Below are positions 9,601 through 18,053 of a DNA stretch of 64,000 nt, one piece after another. Each line of letters opens with the position of its first letter. The first letter of the stretch is position 1. This DNA is from Streptomyces antarcticus. Lineage in GTDB: Bacteria; Actinomycetota; Actinomycetes; Streptomycetales; Streptomycetaceae. Made by a program: the position numbers and the translations under genes. Below the pieces are notes generated by a model that made no database searches, was not told the origin of the DNA, and saw nothing but the letters and a program-made list of their open reading frames with translations. The stretch covers positions 95,749 to 159,748 of the forward strand of contig NZ_JAPNLM010000016.1 in assembly GCF_026627255.1 (NCBI RefSeq), given 5' to 3'.

Positions 9601-10193
9601 CCGACAACCTCCTCGAAGCCGCCGTCGTCTACGGCTACTTCCCCTGCGTCTCCAAGGGCGAGGACCTCATCCTCCTCGACGAACGCGGCAACGAGCGGAC
9701 CCGCTTCACCTTCCCGCGCCAGCGCCGCGGCCGCCGCCTGTGCCTCGCCGACTTCTTCCGCCCCGAGGAGTCCGGCGAGATCGACGTGGTCGGCCTCCAG
9801 GTCGTCACCGTCGGATCCCGGATCGGCGAGGCCACCGCGAAGCTGTTCGAGGCCGACGCCTACCGCGAGTACCTCGAACTGCACGGCCTGTCCGTCCAGC
9901 TCGCCGAGGCCATGGCCGAGTACTGGCACGCCCGCGTCCGCTCCGAGCTCGGATTCGGCGGCGAGGACCCCTCCAAGGTCGAGGACATGTTCGACCTGAA
10001 GTACCGCGGCGCCCGCTTCTCGCTGGGCTACGGCGCCTGCCCCGACCTGGAGGACCGGGCGAAGATCGCCGAACTCCTCCAGCCGGAGCGCATCGGCGTC
10101 CACCTCTCCGAGGAGTTCCAGCTCCATCCGGAGCAGTCCACCGACGCCATCGTGATTCACCACCCCGAAGCGAAGTATTTCAACGCACGCTGA
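6684..10193 (+). CDS. metH: cobalamin-dependent methionine synthase
   Basis: 1169 residues with the full MetH module order: homocysteine S-methyltransferase domain (ADGAMGTMLQ near residue 30; zinc Cys of GLNCATGP and GGCCGTTPEHL), pterin-binding domain (YMAIGERTNANGSKKF), cobalamin cap, B12-binding domain with the RGDVHDIGKN cobalt-ligand His motif, and the AdoMet-dependent reactivation domain at the C-terminus. It methylates homocysteine to methionine using methyl-tetrahydrofolate. The start ATG 6684 follows AGGGAG; the in-frame TTG at 6630 lacks a ribosome site. It is divergent from gylR. No cobalamin riboswitch could be recognised in the short 5' region. Confidence 0.97.
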   Translation: MASLPNLPADTQTRADALREALATRVVVADGAMGTMLQEQDPSLEDFQQLEGCNEVLNATRPDIVRTVHEAYFSVGVDCVETNTFGANYAALAEYDIAERNFELSEAGARIAREVADEFTVATGRQRWVLGSMGPGTKLPTLGHITYAQIRDAYQINAEGLISGGADALLVETTQDLLQTKSSVIGAHRAMAALGVSVPLICSVTVETTGTMLLGSEIGAALTALEPLGIDMIGLNCATGPAEMSEHLRYLARNARIPISCMPNAGLPVLTKDGAHYPLSASELADAQETFVREYGLSLVGGCCGTTPEHLRQVVERVRGTEVTARSPQPEPGAASLYQTVPFRQDTAYMAIGERTNANGSKKFRDAMLEARWDDCVEMARDQIREGAHMLDLCIDYVGRDGVADMRELAGRFATASTLPIVLDSTEVPVLQAGLEKLGGRAVINSVNYEDGDGPESRFAKVTELAREHGAALIALTIDEEGQARTVEHKVAIAQRLIADLTGNWGIRESDILIDTLTFTICTGQEESRKDGIATIEAIRELKRRHPDVQTTLGLSNISFGLNPAARVLLNSVFLDECVKAGLDSAIVHASKILPIARFDEEQVTTALDLIYDRRAEGYDPLQKLMALFEGVNTKSLKAGRAEELLALPLDERLQRRIIDGEKNGLGADLDEALETRPALAIVNDTLLEGMKVVGELFGSGQMQLPFVLQSAEVMKTAVAYLEPHMEKTDADGKGTIVLATVRGDVHDIGKNLVDIILTNNGYNVVNIGIKQPVSAILEAAAEHRADVIGMSGLLVKSTVIMKENLQELNQRKLAADYPVILGGAALTRAYVEQDLHEIYEGEVRYARDAFEGLRLMDALIAVKRGVPGASLPELKQRRVAKRATPVLEAEEPEEPGGRSDVSVDNPVPTPPFWGTRVVKGIPLKDYASWLDEGALFKGQWGLKQARNGPTYEELVESDGRPRLRGLLDRLHTDNLLEAAVVYGYFPCVSKGEDLILLDERGNERTRFTFPRQRRGRRLCLADFFRPEESGEIDVVGLQVVTVGSRIGEATAKLFEADAYREYLELHGLSVQLAEAMAEYWHARVRSELGFGGEDPSKVEDMFDLKYRGARFSLGYGACPDLEDRAKIAELLQPERIGVHLSEEFQLHPEQSTDAIVIHHPEAKYFNAR

Positions 10194-10225
10194 CGCGGGC
10201 CGACGTACACTTGTCGGTCCCATAC

Positions 10226-10278
10226 AGGCCGGTCGCCTGTTCCCCCGGGGATGCCCCGCGGGAAGAGGTGACCGGCCT
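10226..10278. terminator. long near-perfect hairpin between metH and HAD gene
   Basis: The arms AGGCCGGTC (10226-10234) and GACCGGCCT (10270-10278) continue inward as GCCTGTTCCC with GGGAAGAGGT and then CGGGG-ATG-CCCCG. This gives about 25 stacked positions with only two 1x1 mismatches and a 3-base loop. It lies 29 bases past the metH stop and 26 bases before the HAD start. Terminator of metH is likely; a role in the HAD leader is possible. Confidence 0.7.
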
Positions 10279-10304
10279 TCTCGTCCCTACTGAGAGGTGT
10301 GCGC

Positions 10305-11006
10305 ATGACGAGCACGGTTCCCGCCCCCGTCACCCGTACAGCCGACGGCTCGGCCCTCCAGGCGGTGCTGCTCGACATGGACGGCACCCTCGTCGACACG
10401 GAGGGCTTCTGGTGGGAGATCGAAGCCGAGATCTTCCGCGAACTCGGACACCGGCTCGAGGACGCCTGGCGGGACATCGTCGTCGGCGGCCCCATGAGCC
10501 GCAGCGCCGCGTTCCTGATCGAGTCCACCGGCGCGGCCATCGAGCTCGCCGAGCTGAGCGTCCTGCTCAACGAGCGTTTCGAGGCCCGCATCGCCGACCG
10601 GGTGCCGATCATGCCCGGCGCCGAACGGCTGCTGGCCGAGCTGGCCCAGCACAACGTGCCCACCGCCCTGGTCTCCGCCTCCCACCGCCGGGTCATCGAC
10701 CAGGTGCTGCTGACCCTCGGCCGTGACCGCTTCACGATGACGGTCGCCGGCGACGAGGTGGCCCGCACCAAGCCGCACCCCGACCCCTACCTGCACGCCG
10801 CCGCGGCCCTCGGCGCGCACCCCTCGCGCTGCGCCGTCATCGAGGACACCGTCACCGGCGTGGCCGCCGCGGAGGCCGCCGGCTGCCGGGTCGTCGCGAT
10901 CCCCTCGGTCGGGCTGATCCCGCCGGCTCCGGGACGTACGGTCGTCCACTCCCTCGAGGACGTGAACCTGGCGTTCCTGCGTTCCCTGATCACCCCGATG
11001 AACTGA
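10305..11006 (+). CDS. HAD-superfamily sugar/nucleotide-type phosphatase
   Basis: 233 residues. Motif I LLDMDGTLVDTEG (catalytic Asp pair, about residues 23-25), motif II VSASHRR, motif III lysine in RTKPHPDPYL and motif IV VIEDTVTGVAAA define a beta-phosphoglucomutase/phosphatase-like HAD hydrolase with an alpha-helical cap. The substrate cannot be told from sequence. ATG 10305 has GAGAGG about 8 bases upstream; a GTG two codons earlier is a less likely start. It lies downstream of metH behind a strong hairpin, a neighbour pair I recall as common in Streptomyces. Confidence 0.85.
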   Translation: MTSTVPAPVTRTADGSALQAVLLDMDGTLVDTEGFWWEIEAEIFRELGHRLEDAWRDIVVGGPMSRSAAFLIESTGAAIELAELSVLLNERFEARIADRVPIMPGAERLLAELAQHNVPTALVSASHRRVIDQVLLTLGRDRFTMTVAGDEVARTKPHPDPYLHAAAALGAHPSRCAVIEDTVTGVAAAEAAGCRVVAIPSVGLIPPAPGRTVVHSLEDVNLAFLRSLITPMN

Positions 11007-11496
11007 GCGCACACGGCACCGCACGCTCCGTACCGAACGGAACGCCCGCCAGATGTAGGTCCAACAGAAGGATCTTCCGTCGAAGGCCCCGGAGGCTGAA
11101 ATTCCACGCCTTCTGGGGTGGTTGCCCGGGTGACGTTGGTCACCCGCCCCGACCCCGGTGAGCATGCCCGAGGGCTCCTGCGGCTTCCCTTGTGTCCGGA
11201 TTGATCAGCTCCTGACCGAATCTGCGCGGACTTCCACATGAACAGCCAGTCCGCTCCCATCACCGTCCGATTACGCCCCAAGTCCGGCCAGTTCAAGCCA
11301 TCCCGCCCCGGCCCACTAGTGTCAACGAAGGCACTGCGCCGCACCTCAGCCGTACCGGACACACACCCCTGTGGCGGTACCGCGTGGACCGATCGTCACA
11401 TCACCGGCCCGATCGTTCCGCCCTGAACGGGCGACCGCCGCGAAGTGCCCTTTACGCCGCTTTGAGCAAGTGCCGGTTACAGGGAGTTCTTCCAGC
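11007..11496. other. 490-bp gap before the binding-protein genes
   Basis: No convincing gene is visible here. A 7-bp stem with a 4-base loop, GGGTGAC-GTTG-GTCACCC (11128-11145), could end the HAD transcript or bind a regulator. TAGTGT at about 11316 resembles a -10 box for the downstream gene. A 62-codon frame at 11238-11426 has no ribosome site or family character. Confidence 0.4.
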
Positions 11497-13101
11497 ATGA
11501 ACCGCAAGACCATGGTGCTGACGGCCGCGGCCGGACTGCTCACGCCCACGCTCGCCGCCTGCGGCAGCGCCAGCGGCGGAGGAGCGGGATCCGGAGCGAT
11601 CGTCGTCGGGACCACCGACCGGTTCGAGGCCGCCGAGTTCGCCCCCGCCCCGTTCGACCCGGCGTACGCCTACGACGCCGGAGCCTGGAACGTCCTGCGC
11701 CAGACCGTCCAGACCCTGATGCACACCCCGCGCGGCGGCGGCCGGCCCGTCCCCGAAGCGGCCTCCGACTGCCGCTTCACCGACACCGGCAACGAGAGCT
11801 ACCGCTGCACCCTGCGCCCCGGGCTCAAGTTCGCCGGCGGCGACCCGCTCACCGCGAAGGACGTCAAGTTCTCCATCGAGCGGGTCCTCGCCATCAAGGA
11901 CGAGAACGGCCCGTCCTCGCTGCTCTCCACCATCGACACCGTCGAGGCCAAGGGCGCCGACACCGTCGTCTTCCACCTGAAGACCCCGGACGCGACCTTC
12001 CCGTACAAGCTCTCCACACCCGCCGCGGGCATCGTCAGCGCCAAGAGCTACGACGCGAAGAAGCTCCGCGAGGGCTTCACCGTCGACGGCTCCGGCCCGT
12101 ACACGATGAAGCCCGAGGTCAAGGACAACCACCTCGTCCGCGCGGTCTTCACCAAGAACCCGAACTACAAGGGCGACCTGAAGGTACAGAACGACAAGGT
12201 CGAGCTCCGTACCTATCCCGACTCCGCCGGCATGGGCAAGGCCCTCACCGACGGATCCGTCCACATGGTCTCCCGGACCCTGGCACCCGCCCAGATCTCC
12301 GAGCTCTCCGCCAAGCCGCCCAAGGGCGTCAAGCTCGTCCCCCTCCCGGGCCTGGAGATCCGCTACCTCGGCTTCAACACCGAGGCACCGGTCGTCAGGG
12401 AGAAGGCCGTACGCCAGGCACTCGCCGCCGCCGTCGACCGCAACGCGGTCATCACCAAGGTCTACGGCAAGGCGGCCCAGCCGCTCTACTCGCTGGTCCC
12501 CACCACCGTGCCCGGCCACGTCAACTCCTTCTTCACCAAGTACGGCGAGGTCAACACCGCCAAGGCCGCCGGCCTGCTGAAGGAGGCCGGGATCAAGACC
12601 CCGGTGAAGCTGACGCTCAACTACACCACCGACCACTACGGTGACGGCACCGCGGCCGAGTTCCAGGCCCTCAAGGCCCAGCTGAACTCCACCGGACTGT
12701 TCGACATCACCGTCCAGGGCAGCGACTGGGCCGACTTCCGCCCCGCCCAGAAGAAGGGCGACCACGCCGCCTACGGGCTCGGCTGGTTCCCCGACTACCC
12801 GGACGCCGACAACTTCCTCGCCCCGTTCCTGGAGCAGGACAACTTCCTGGGCACGCCGTACGCCAACGCCGCGGTGCGCACCAAACTCATCCCCGAATCC
12901 CGCCGGGCGGTCGACCGCAGCGTCGCCCTCCCCGCGATCACGGAGATGCAGGACATCGTCGCCGAGGACGTACCCGTCCTGCCCCTGTGGCAGGGCAAGC
13001 AGTACGTCGCCGCACGCGACGGGATCACCGGAGTGGAGTGGTCGGTCAACGCCATCTCCGACCTCCAGCTGTGGGAACTCGGCCGAGGTGTCAGCGGCTG
13101 A
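11497..13101 (+). CDS. peptide-type ABC solute-binding lipoprotein (SBP family 5)
   Basis: 534 residues. The signal peptide ends in the lipobox LAAC (Cys about residue 22), so the protein should be lipid-anchored outside the membrane. The SBP_bac_5 signature is clear: LRPGLKFAGGDPLTAKDVKFSIERV and later LPLWQGKQYV. ATG 11497 has AGGGAG. The next gene is a paralogue. No permease or ATPase gene is present within the window, so it must share a transporter encoded elsewhere or act as a sensor. Dipeptide/oligopeptide binding is the family default; the true ligand is unknown. Confidence 0.88.
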   Translation: MNRKTMVLTAAAGLLTPTLAACGSASGGGAGSGAIVVGTTDRFEAAEFAPAPFDPAYAYDAGAWNVLRQTVQTLMHTPRGGGRPVPEAASDCRFTDTGNESYRCTLRPGLKFAGGDPLTAKDVKFSIERVLAIKDENGPSSLLSTIDTVEAKGADTVVFHLKTPDATFPYKLSTPAAGIVSAKSYDAKKLREGFTVDGSGPYTMKPEVKDNHLVRAVFTKNPNYKGDLKVQNDKVELRTYPDSAGMGKALTDGSVHMVSRTLAPAQISELSAKPPKGVKLVPLPGLEIRYLGFNTEAPVVREKAVRQALAAAVDRNAVITKVYGKAAQPLYSLVPTTVPGHVNSFFTKYGEVNTAKAAGLLKEAGIKTPVKLTLNYTTDHYGDGTAAEFQALKAQLNSTGLFDITVQGSDWADFRPAQKKGDHAAYGLGWFPDYPDADNFLAPFLEQDNFLGTPYANAAVRTKLIPESRRAVDRSVALPAITEMQDIVAEDVPVLPLWQGKQYVAARDGITGVEWSVNAISDLQLWELGRGVSG

Positions 13102-13174
13102 GACCCGCAGGGAACCGGCAGCGGGAGTCGCAGGCCGGCGCAATGATTCGTCAAGACTGTGAAGGATTCGCGTG

Positions 13175-14752
13175 ATGAGACGTAACCAGTGGTTGGCGGC
13201 CCCGCTCGGCGCAGCCACCGCCGCCGCGCTGCTCAGCGGTTGCGGTTCGACCGACGGCTCCAATGCCGGAAGCGGCAAGGGCGTGGTCATGGGGATATCC
13301 GACAAGGTGAAGTCGACGGACCCCGCGTCCGGCTACGACCCCGGCTCCTGGCTGCTCTTCAACAACGTCTTCCAGTCGCTGCTGAGCTTCCCCAAGGGCG
13401 GCACCACGCCGGAACCCGACGCCGCGCAGGCCTGCGCGTTCGAGGGCGGCGAGAGCAAGGTGTACAAGTGCACCCTGCGCGGCGGCCTGAAGTTCAGCAA
13501 CGGCAACAGCCTCACCTCCAAGGACGTCAAGTACTCCTTCGAGCGCACCCTGAAGATCAACGACGACAACGGCCCCGCCGTGATGCTCTCGTCGATCGAC
13601 GGCATCGACGCCCCCGACGACAAGACCGTCGTCTTCCGGCTGAAGACGTCCGACGCGACCTTCCCGAGCAAGATCGCCTCGGGCGCGGGCGCCATCGTCG
13701 ACCACACCGAGTACCCCGCCGACAAGATCCGCACCGACGGCAAGGCCTTCGGCTCCGGCGTCTACAAGCTGGACTCGATCAACGACAAGAGCGCCGGCTT
13801 CTCCGTCAACGAGTCCTACAGCGGCAAGGCCAAGCCGAAGAACTCCGGCGTGACCATGAAGTTCTTCAACGAGGACCAGGCCGCGCTCCGCAAAGTCCTC
13901 GAGAGCGGCGACGTCGACTTCGCCTTCCGCGGCCTCGCAGCCAAGGACATCGCCGGCCTCGCCAACAAGACCGGCGACCAGAAGGTCGAGGTCGTCCAGG
14001 GCGCCGGCGCCGAGGTGGAGCACCTCGTCTTCAACATGAACGACCCGGTCGCCGGCAAGCTCCCCGTCCGCAAGGCCATCGCCCACCTCATCGACCGCGA
14101 AGCGCTCGTCAAGGACGTCTACGACGGCACCGCGATCGCGCTCTACTCGATCGTCCCGGCCGGCATCGCCTCGCACAACACGGCCTTCTTCGACCGCTAC
14201 GGCGGCAGCCCCCAGCCCGACAAGGCCAAGGCCGTCCTGCGCGCCGCGAACATCAAGGACAAGGTGAAGATCACCCTGTACTCGACGCCCTCGCGCTACG
14301 GCCCCTCCACGGACGAGGAGTTCGCGCTCATCGCCAAGCAGCTCAACGACAGCGGACTCTTCGAGGCCGACGTCAAGTCCGTCGAGTACGAGCAGTACGA
14401 GAAGGACATCCAGGCCGGCAAGTACGGCGTCTACGTCAAGGGCTGGGTACCGGACTACCCCGACGCCGACAACTTCACGCAGCCGTTCTTCGGGCCCGGC
14501 AACGTCCTGCAGAACAACTACGACAACAAGGAGATCACCGGGACCATCATCCCGTCGACCTCCGCGAAGTCCGACCGCGCCGCCGCGAGCACCGACTTCA
14601 ACCGTCTCCAGGACATCGTCGCCGAGGAGATCCCCCTCCTGCCGCTGTGGCAGGGCAAGCAGTACGCCGTGACCCGCCCCAACGTCACCGGCCTCCAGTG
14701 GTCGCTCGACGCCTCCACCGTCTTCCGCTTCTGGGAGATCAGCAAGGGCTGA
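13175..14752 (+). CDS. second peptide-type ABC solute-binding lipoprotein
   Basis: 525 residues, paralogous to the preceding gene throughout (shared LTSKDVKYSFERTL, FRLKTSDATFP, VPDYPDADNF and LPLWQGKQYA segments). The lipobox is LSGC. ATG 13175 follows GAAGGA; GTG 13172 is an alternative one codon earlier. The 73-base gap to the first gene suggests one transcript. Divergence between the two copies implies different ligands or roles. It ends before a strong bidirectional terminator. Confidence 0.88.
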   Translation: MRRNQWLAAPLGAATAAALLSGCGSTDGSNAGSGKGVVMGISDKVKSTDPASGYDPGSWLLFNNVFQSLLSFPKGGTTPEPDAAQACAFEGGESKVYKCTLRGGLKFSNGNSLTSKDVKYSFERTLKINDDNGPAVMLSSIDGIDAPDDKTVVFRLKTSDATFPSKIASGAGAIVDHTEYPADKIRTDGKAFGSGVYKLDSINDKSAGFSVNESYSGKAKPKNSGVTMKFFNEDQAALRKVLESGDVDFAFRGLAAKDIAGLANKTGDQKVEVVQGAGAEVEHLVFNMNDPVAGKLPVRKAIAHLIDREALVKDVYDGTAIALYSIVPAGIASHNTAFFDRYGGSPQPDKAKAVLRAANIKDKVKITLYSTPSRYGPSTDEEFALIAKQLNDSGLFEADVKSVEYEQYEKDIQAGKYGVYVKGWVPDYPDADNFTQPFFGPGNVLQNNYDNKEITGTIIPSTSAKSDRAAASTDFNRLQDIVAEEIPLLPLWQGKQYAVTRPNVTGLQWSLDASTVFRFWEISKG

Positions 14753-14817
14753 GCGGCCCCGCCGCCACCCCGCCGGCCGGCCCCCACCGGGCCCGGCCGG
14801 GAGCGTACGCACGGCAA

Positions 14818-14859
14818 CGGGCCGGGCCCGGGACCTCCACAGGTCCCGGGCCCGGCCCG
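14818..14859. terminator. 19-bp perfect bidirectional hairpin
   Basis: Arms 14818-14836 and 14841-14859 pair without mismatch around the loop CCAC. It sits between the converging binding-protein gene and the response-regulator gene, and would terminate both. Confidence 0.85.
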
Positions 14860-14880
14860 TCCGCACATCCGCCGGCCCGC

Positions 14881-15552
14881 CTACTGGGCGCCCGGGCGCA
14901 CCAGACCGCTCTCGTACGCGTAGACGGCCGCCTGCACCCGGTCGCGCAGACCCAGCTTCGTCAGCACGTGGCCCACGTGCGTCTTGACCGTCGTCTCGCT
15001 CACGAACAGGTCCGCCGCGATCTCCGCGTTCGACAGCCCGCGGGCCACCAGCTTCAACACCTCTACCTCGCGCTCGGTCAGCGTCCCCAGCGTGTCCGGA
15101 ACACTGTCGTCACCCGACGGCAGGTGACCCGCGTACTTGTCCAGCAGCCGCCGTGTGATGCTCGGCGCGAGCATCGCCTCGCCCGCCGCGACCACCCGGA
15201 TCGCCTGCACCAGCTCGTTCGCCGGCGCGTCCTTCAGCAGGAACCCGCTCGCCCCCGCGCGCAGCGCCTCCACCACGTACTCGTCCAGGTCGAACGTCGT
15301 CAGCACGAGCACCTTCGCCGGACCGTCCCGCCCCGGACCCGTGATCTGCCGCGTCGCCTCCACCCCGTCCATCCGCGGCATCCGGATGTCCATCAGCACC
15401 ACATCGGGCTGCAGCGCCCGCACCTGGTCCAGCGCCTGGAGACCGTCCCCGGCCTCACCCACCACCGCCAGCCCCTGCTCGGCCTCCAGGATCATCCGGA
15501 AGCCGGTGCGCAGCAGTGGCTGGTCGTCGACCAGCAGGACGCGGATCGCCAC
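14881..15552 (-). CDS. NarL/FixJ-type response regulator (orphan)
   Basis: 223 residues. The receiver domain has VLLVDDQPLLRTG (acidic pair, about residues 5-11), the phospho-acceptor in VVLMDIRMPRMDGVEAT (Asp about 54), LVLTTFD and the switch Lys in FLLKDAP. The C-terminal LuxR HTH is LTEREVEVLKLVARGLSNAEIA. GTG 15552 has GGGAG 6 bases upstream. No histidine kinase gene is adjacent: the upstream gene encodes a RecB-like nuclease, so the cognate kinase must be elsewhere. Target genes are unknown. Confidence 0.9.
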   Translation of the reverse strand: MAIRVLLVDDQPLLRTGFRMILEAEQGLAVVGEAGDGLQALDQVRALQPDVVLMDIRMPRMDGVEATRQITGPGRDGPAKVLVLTTFDLDEYVVEALRAGASGFLLKDAPANELVQAIRVVAAGEAMLAPSITRRLLDKYAGHLPSGDDSVPDTLGTLTEREVEVLKLVARGLSNAEIAADLFVSETTVKTHVGHVLTKLGLRDRVQAAVYAYESGLVRPGAQ

Positions 15553-15619
15553 GGGGGTCTCCCTACGTATTCGTCGGACGGCTTCGGCGGACGCCGCCCA
15601 TTGTGCCCTGACCGCGCGA

Positions 15620-16657
15620 TCAGCCCTCCGCCGGGCGTACCGCCGCCTCGCCTGGCACCTCCGGCCGCGCACCCGCCGCCTCGCCCGGCACCTCCGGCCG
15701 CGCACCCGCCGCCTGCCCCGGCACCTCCGGCCGGGCACCCGGCATCTGCCCCGACGCCTCCGGCCCGGCACCCGGCACCTCCCCGCGACGGGCCGGCGAC
15801 ACCGTCAGCGGATACACCGGGGGAGTCCCCCCGAACTCCGGACACACCGCCCGATGATCACACCAGCCGCACAGCTTCGTCGGCCGCGGACGCCACTCAC
15901 CCGTCTCCGTCGCCTCCCGGATCGCCTCCCACAGCGCCAGCAGCTTGCGCTCCACCCGCTCCAGATCCGCGACCACCGGGTCGTACGTCAGCACGTCCCC
16001 GCTGCCCAGGTACACCAGCTGCAACCGCCGCGGCACCACCCGCTTCAGCCGCCACACCACCAGCGCGTAGAACTTCATCTGGAACAGCGCACCCTCGGAA
16101 TACTCCGCCCGCGGCGCCTTCCCCGTCTTGTAGTCGACGATCCGCACCTCACCCGACGGCGCGACGTCCACCCGGTCGATGATCCCGCGCAGCCGCAGAC
16201 CCGAATCCAGCTCCGTCTCCACGAAGAACTCCCGCTCCACCGGCTCCAGCCGCGTCGGGTCCTCCAACGTGAACCACCGCTCCACCAGCGCCTCGGCCTC
16301 CGACAGCCACCGCGCCAGCCCCGCCCCCGCGTCATCCGGCGGGAACAGCTCCGTCAGCTCCGGCCTCGCCTCCAGCAACCGCTCCCACTGCCCCGGGATC
16401 AACGCCTTCGCCCGCGGCACCGTCCGCTCCGTCGCCGGATCGTCGAAGAGCCGCTCCAGCACCGCGTGGACCAGCGTCCCCCGGGTGGCCGCCGCACTGG
16501 GCTTCTCCGGAAGCCTGTCGATCACACGGAACCGGTACAGCAGCGGGCACTGCATGAAATCGCCGGCCCGCGAAGGGGACAGCGACGTGGGTGCCACAGC
16601 GCGCGGCGCCGCATCGGCATCGGCTGCGCCTGGCACGGCACCGGAGCTCATCATCAT
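15620..16657 (-). CDS. RecB-like PD-(D/E)XK nuclease with Fe-S cysteines
   Basis: 345 residues. The nuclease core shows GIIDRVD, then VRIVDYKTGK (catalytic Asp and Lys). Four cysteines, one in FMQCPLLYRF near the N-terminus and three in KLCGWCDHRAVCPEF, match the 4Fe-4S clamp of AddB/Cas4/Exo5-type nucleases. A role in DNA end processing is inferred; no helicase partner is adjacent. The C-terminus is a variable tail of 11-residue repeats encoded at 15653-15784. The first of three consecutive ATG codons, at 16657, has no Shine-Dalgarno, but TAGGGT lies 7 bases upstream, so the mRNA is probably leaderless. Confidence 0.85.
   Translation of the reverse strand: MMMSSGAVPGAADADAAPRAVAPTSLSPSRAGDFMQCPLLYRFRVIDRLPEKPSAAATRGTLVHAVLERLFDDPATERTVPRAKALIPGQWERLLEARPELTELFPPDDAGAGLARWLSEAEALVERWFTLEDPTRLEPVEREFFVETELDSGLRLRGIIDRVDVAPSGEVRIVDYKTGKAPRAEYSEGALFQMKFYALVVWRLKRVVPRRLQLVYLGSGDVLTYDPVVADLERVERKLLALWEAIREATETGEWRPRPTKLCGWCDHRAVCPEFGGTPPVYPLTVSPARRGEVPGAGPEASGQMPGARPEVPGQAAGARPEVPGEAAGARPEVPGEAAVRPAEG
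15653..15784 (-). repeat. 33-bp tandem repeats at the 3' end of the nuclease gene
   Basis: Four in-frame 33-base units encode 11-residue copies resembling GQAAGARPEVP / GEAAGARPEVP, and a shortened fifth copy runs to the stop. The two 3'-most full units (15653-15718) are nearly identical. The repeats lie after the Fe-S domain, so they form a disordered tail likely to vary in length between strains. Confidence 0.8.
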
Positions 16658-16835
16658 GGACAAAACCCTACGGCCCGCGACCGACAGCGCGCGCATACCA
16701 TCGACGCCGGGGCCCCGCGCACTGCATGATCGGAGCACCACACCCCACCGAAGCACGACACAAGCCCCACCCGAACCACCGGAAACACGATCCCCCGCCC
16801 AACGACCGGGGGAACCCCCAGAACGAAGGACAGCC

Positions 16836-18035
16836 GTGGCAGACACCGACGAAACCGGCGAGCGCGGAGGACGGCGCTCCGCACCGGGCGGCGGAATCCT
16901 CATGGGCCGCCCCTTCGGCGTACCCGTCTACGTCTCGCCCAGCTGGTTCCTCGTCGCCGCCCTCATCACCTGGGTCTTCGGCGACCAGCTCGACCGCATC
17001 CTCCCCGACCTCGGACCCGTCCGCTACCTCGTCTCCCTCTTCTTCGCCGTCGCCTTCTACGCCTCGGTCCTCGTCCACGAACTCGCCCACACCGTCGCCG
17101 CCCTGCGCTTCAAACTCCCCGTACGCCGCATCCGGCTCCAGTTCTTCGGCGGCGTCTCCGAGATCGAGAAGGAATCCGAGACCCCCGGCCGCGAATTCGT
17201 CCTCGCCTTCGTCGGCCCCCTCCTCTCCCTCCTCCTCTCCGGAGCCTTCTACCTCGGCATGAAGGCCGTCGACCCCGCCACCGTCCCCGGCGTCCTCCTC
17301 GCCGGCCTCATGATCTCCAACCTGCTCGTCGCCGCCTTCAACCTGCTCCCCGGCCTCCCCCTCGACGGCGGCCGCATGCTCCGCGCCGTGATCTGGGGCA
17401 TCACCGGCAAACCCATGGCCGGCACCGTTGCCGCCGCCTGGATCGGCCGCGGCCTCGCCGTCGCCGTCCTCCTCGGCCTCCCCCTCCTCACCCACACCGG
17501 GATCCTCGGCACCCGCACCGACTCCATCGGCGGCATGGACACCGTCATGGACGCCCTGCTCGCCGCGATCCTCGCCGCCATCATCTGGACCGGAGCCGGC
17601 AACAGCCTCCGCATGGCCCGCCTGCGCGAACACCTCCCCGGCCTGCGCGCCCGCACCCTCACCCGCCGCGCCATCCCCGTCGAGAACGCCACCCCCCTCT
17701 CCGAAGCCCTCCGCCGGGCCAACGAAGCCGGCGCCCGCGCCCTCGTCGTCGTCGACGGACAGGGCGACCCCACAGCCATCGTCCGCGAGAGCGCCATCGC
17801 CTCCGTCCCCGAACACCGCCGCCCCTGGATCGCCGTCAGCACCCTCGCCCAGGACCTCACCGACGGCATGAAGGTCTCCGCCGAGCTGGGCGGCGAAGAA
17901 CTCCTCGACCACCTCCGCTCCACCCCCGCCACCGAATACCTCGTCCTCGAAACCGGCGGCGAGATCTACGGCGTCCTGTCCACCCTCGACGTCGAGAAGG
18001 CCTTCGTGAAGGCCATGGCACGGCCCCAGTCCTGA
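16836..18035 (+). CDS. site-2 protease family membrane metalloprotease with CBS region
   Basis: 399 residues. Zinc site HELAH (in LVHELAHTVAAL, about residues 80-84) and the distal Asp motif NLLPGLPLDGGRML mark a peptidase M50 intramembrane protease. Several hydrophobic segments surround them. The C-terminal third resembles a CBS-domain pair (ALVVVDGQGDPTAIV ... YGVLSTLDVEKAF), as in SpoIVFB-like group III site-2 proteases. GTG 16836 has GAAGGA upstream. It is divergent from the nuclease gene and followed after 18 bases by trmI. The substrate (usually an anti-sigma factor or a remnant peptide) is unknown. Confidence 0.9.
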   Translation: MADTDETGERGGRRSAPGGGILMGRPFGVPVYVSPSWFLVAALITWVFGDQLDRILPDLGPVRYLVSLFFAVAFYASVLVHELAHTVAALRFKLPVRRIRLQFFGGVSEIEKESETPGREFVLAFVGPLLSLLLSGAFYLGMKAVDPATVPGVLLAGLMISNLLVAAFNLLPGLPLDGGRMLRAVIWGITGKPMAGTVAAAWIGRGLAVAVLLGLPLLTHTGILGTRTDSIGGMDTVMDALLAAILAAIIWTGAGNSLRMARLREHLPGLRARTLTRRAIPVENATPLSEALRRANEAGARALVVVDGQGDPTAIVRESAIASVPEHRRPWIAVSTLAQDLTDGMKVSAELGGEELLDHLRSTPATEYLVLETGGEIYGVLSTLDVEKAFVKAMARPQS

Positions 18036-18053
18036 AGCCAATACACTGGTCAC

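Noticed and set aside
11238..11426. 62-codon frame in the gap before the binding-protein genes
   Set aside because: No ribosome site, no family resemblance, and it overlaps promoter-like sequence.
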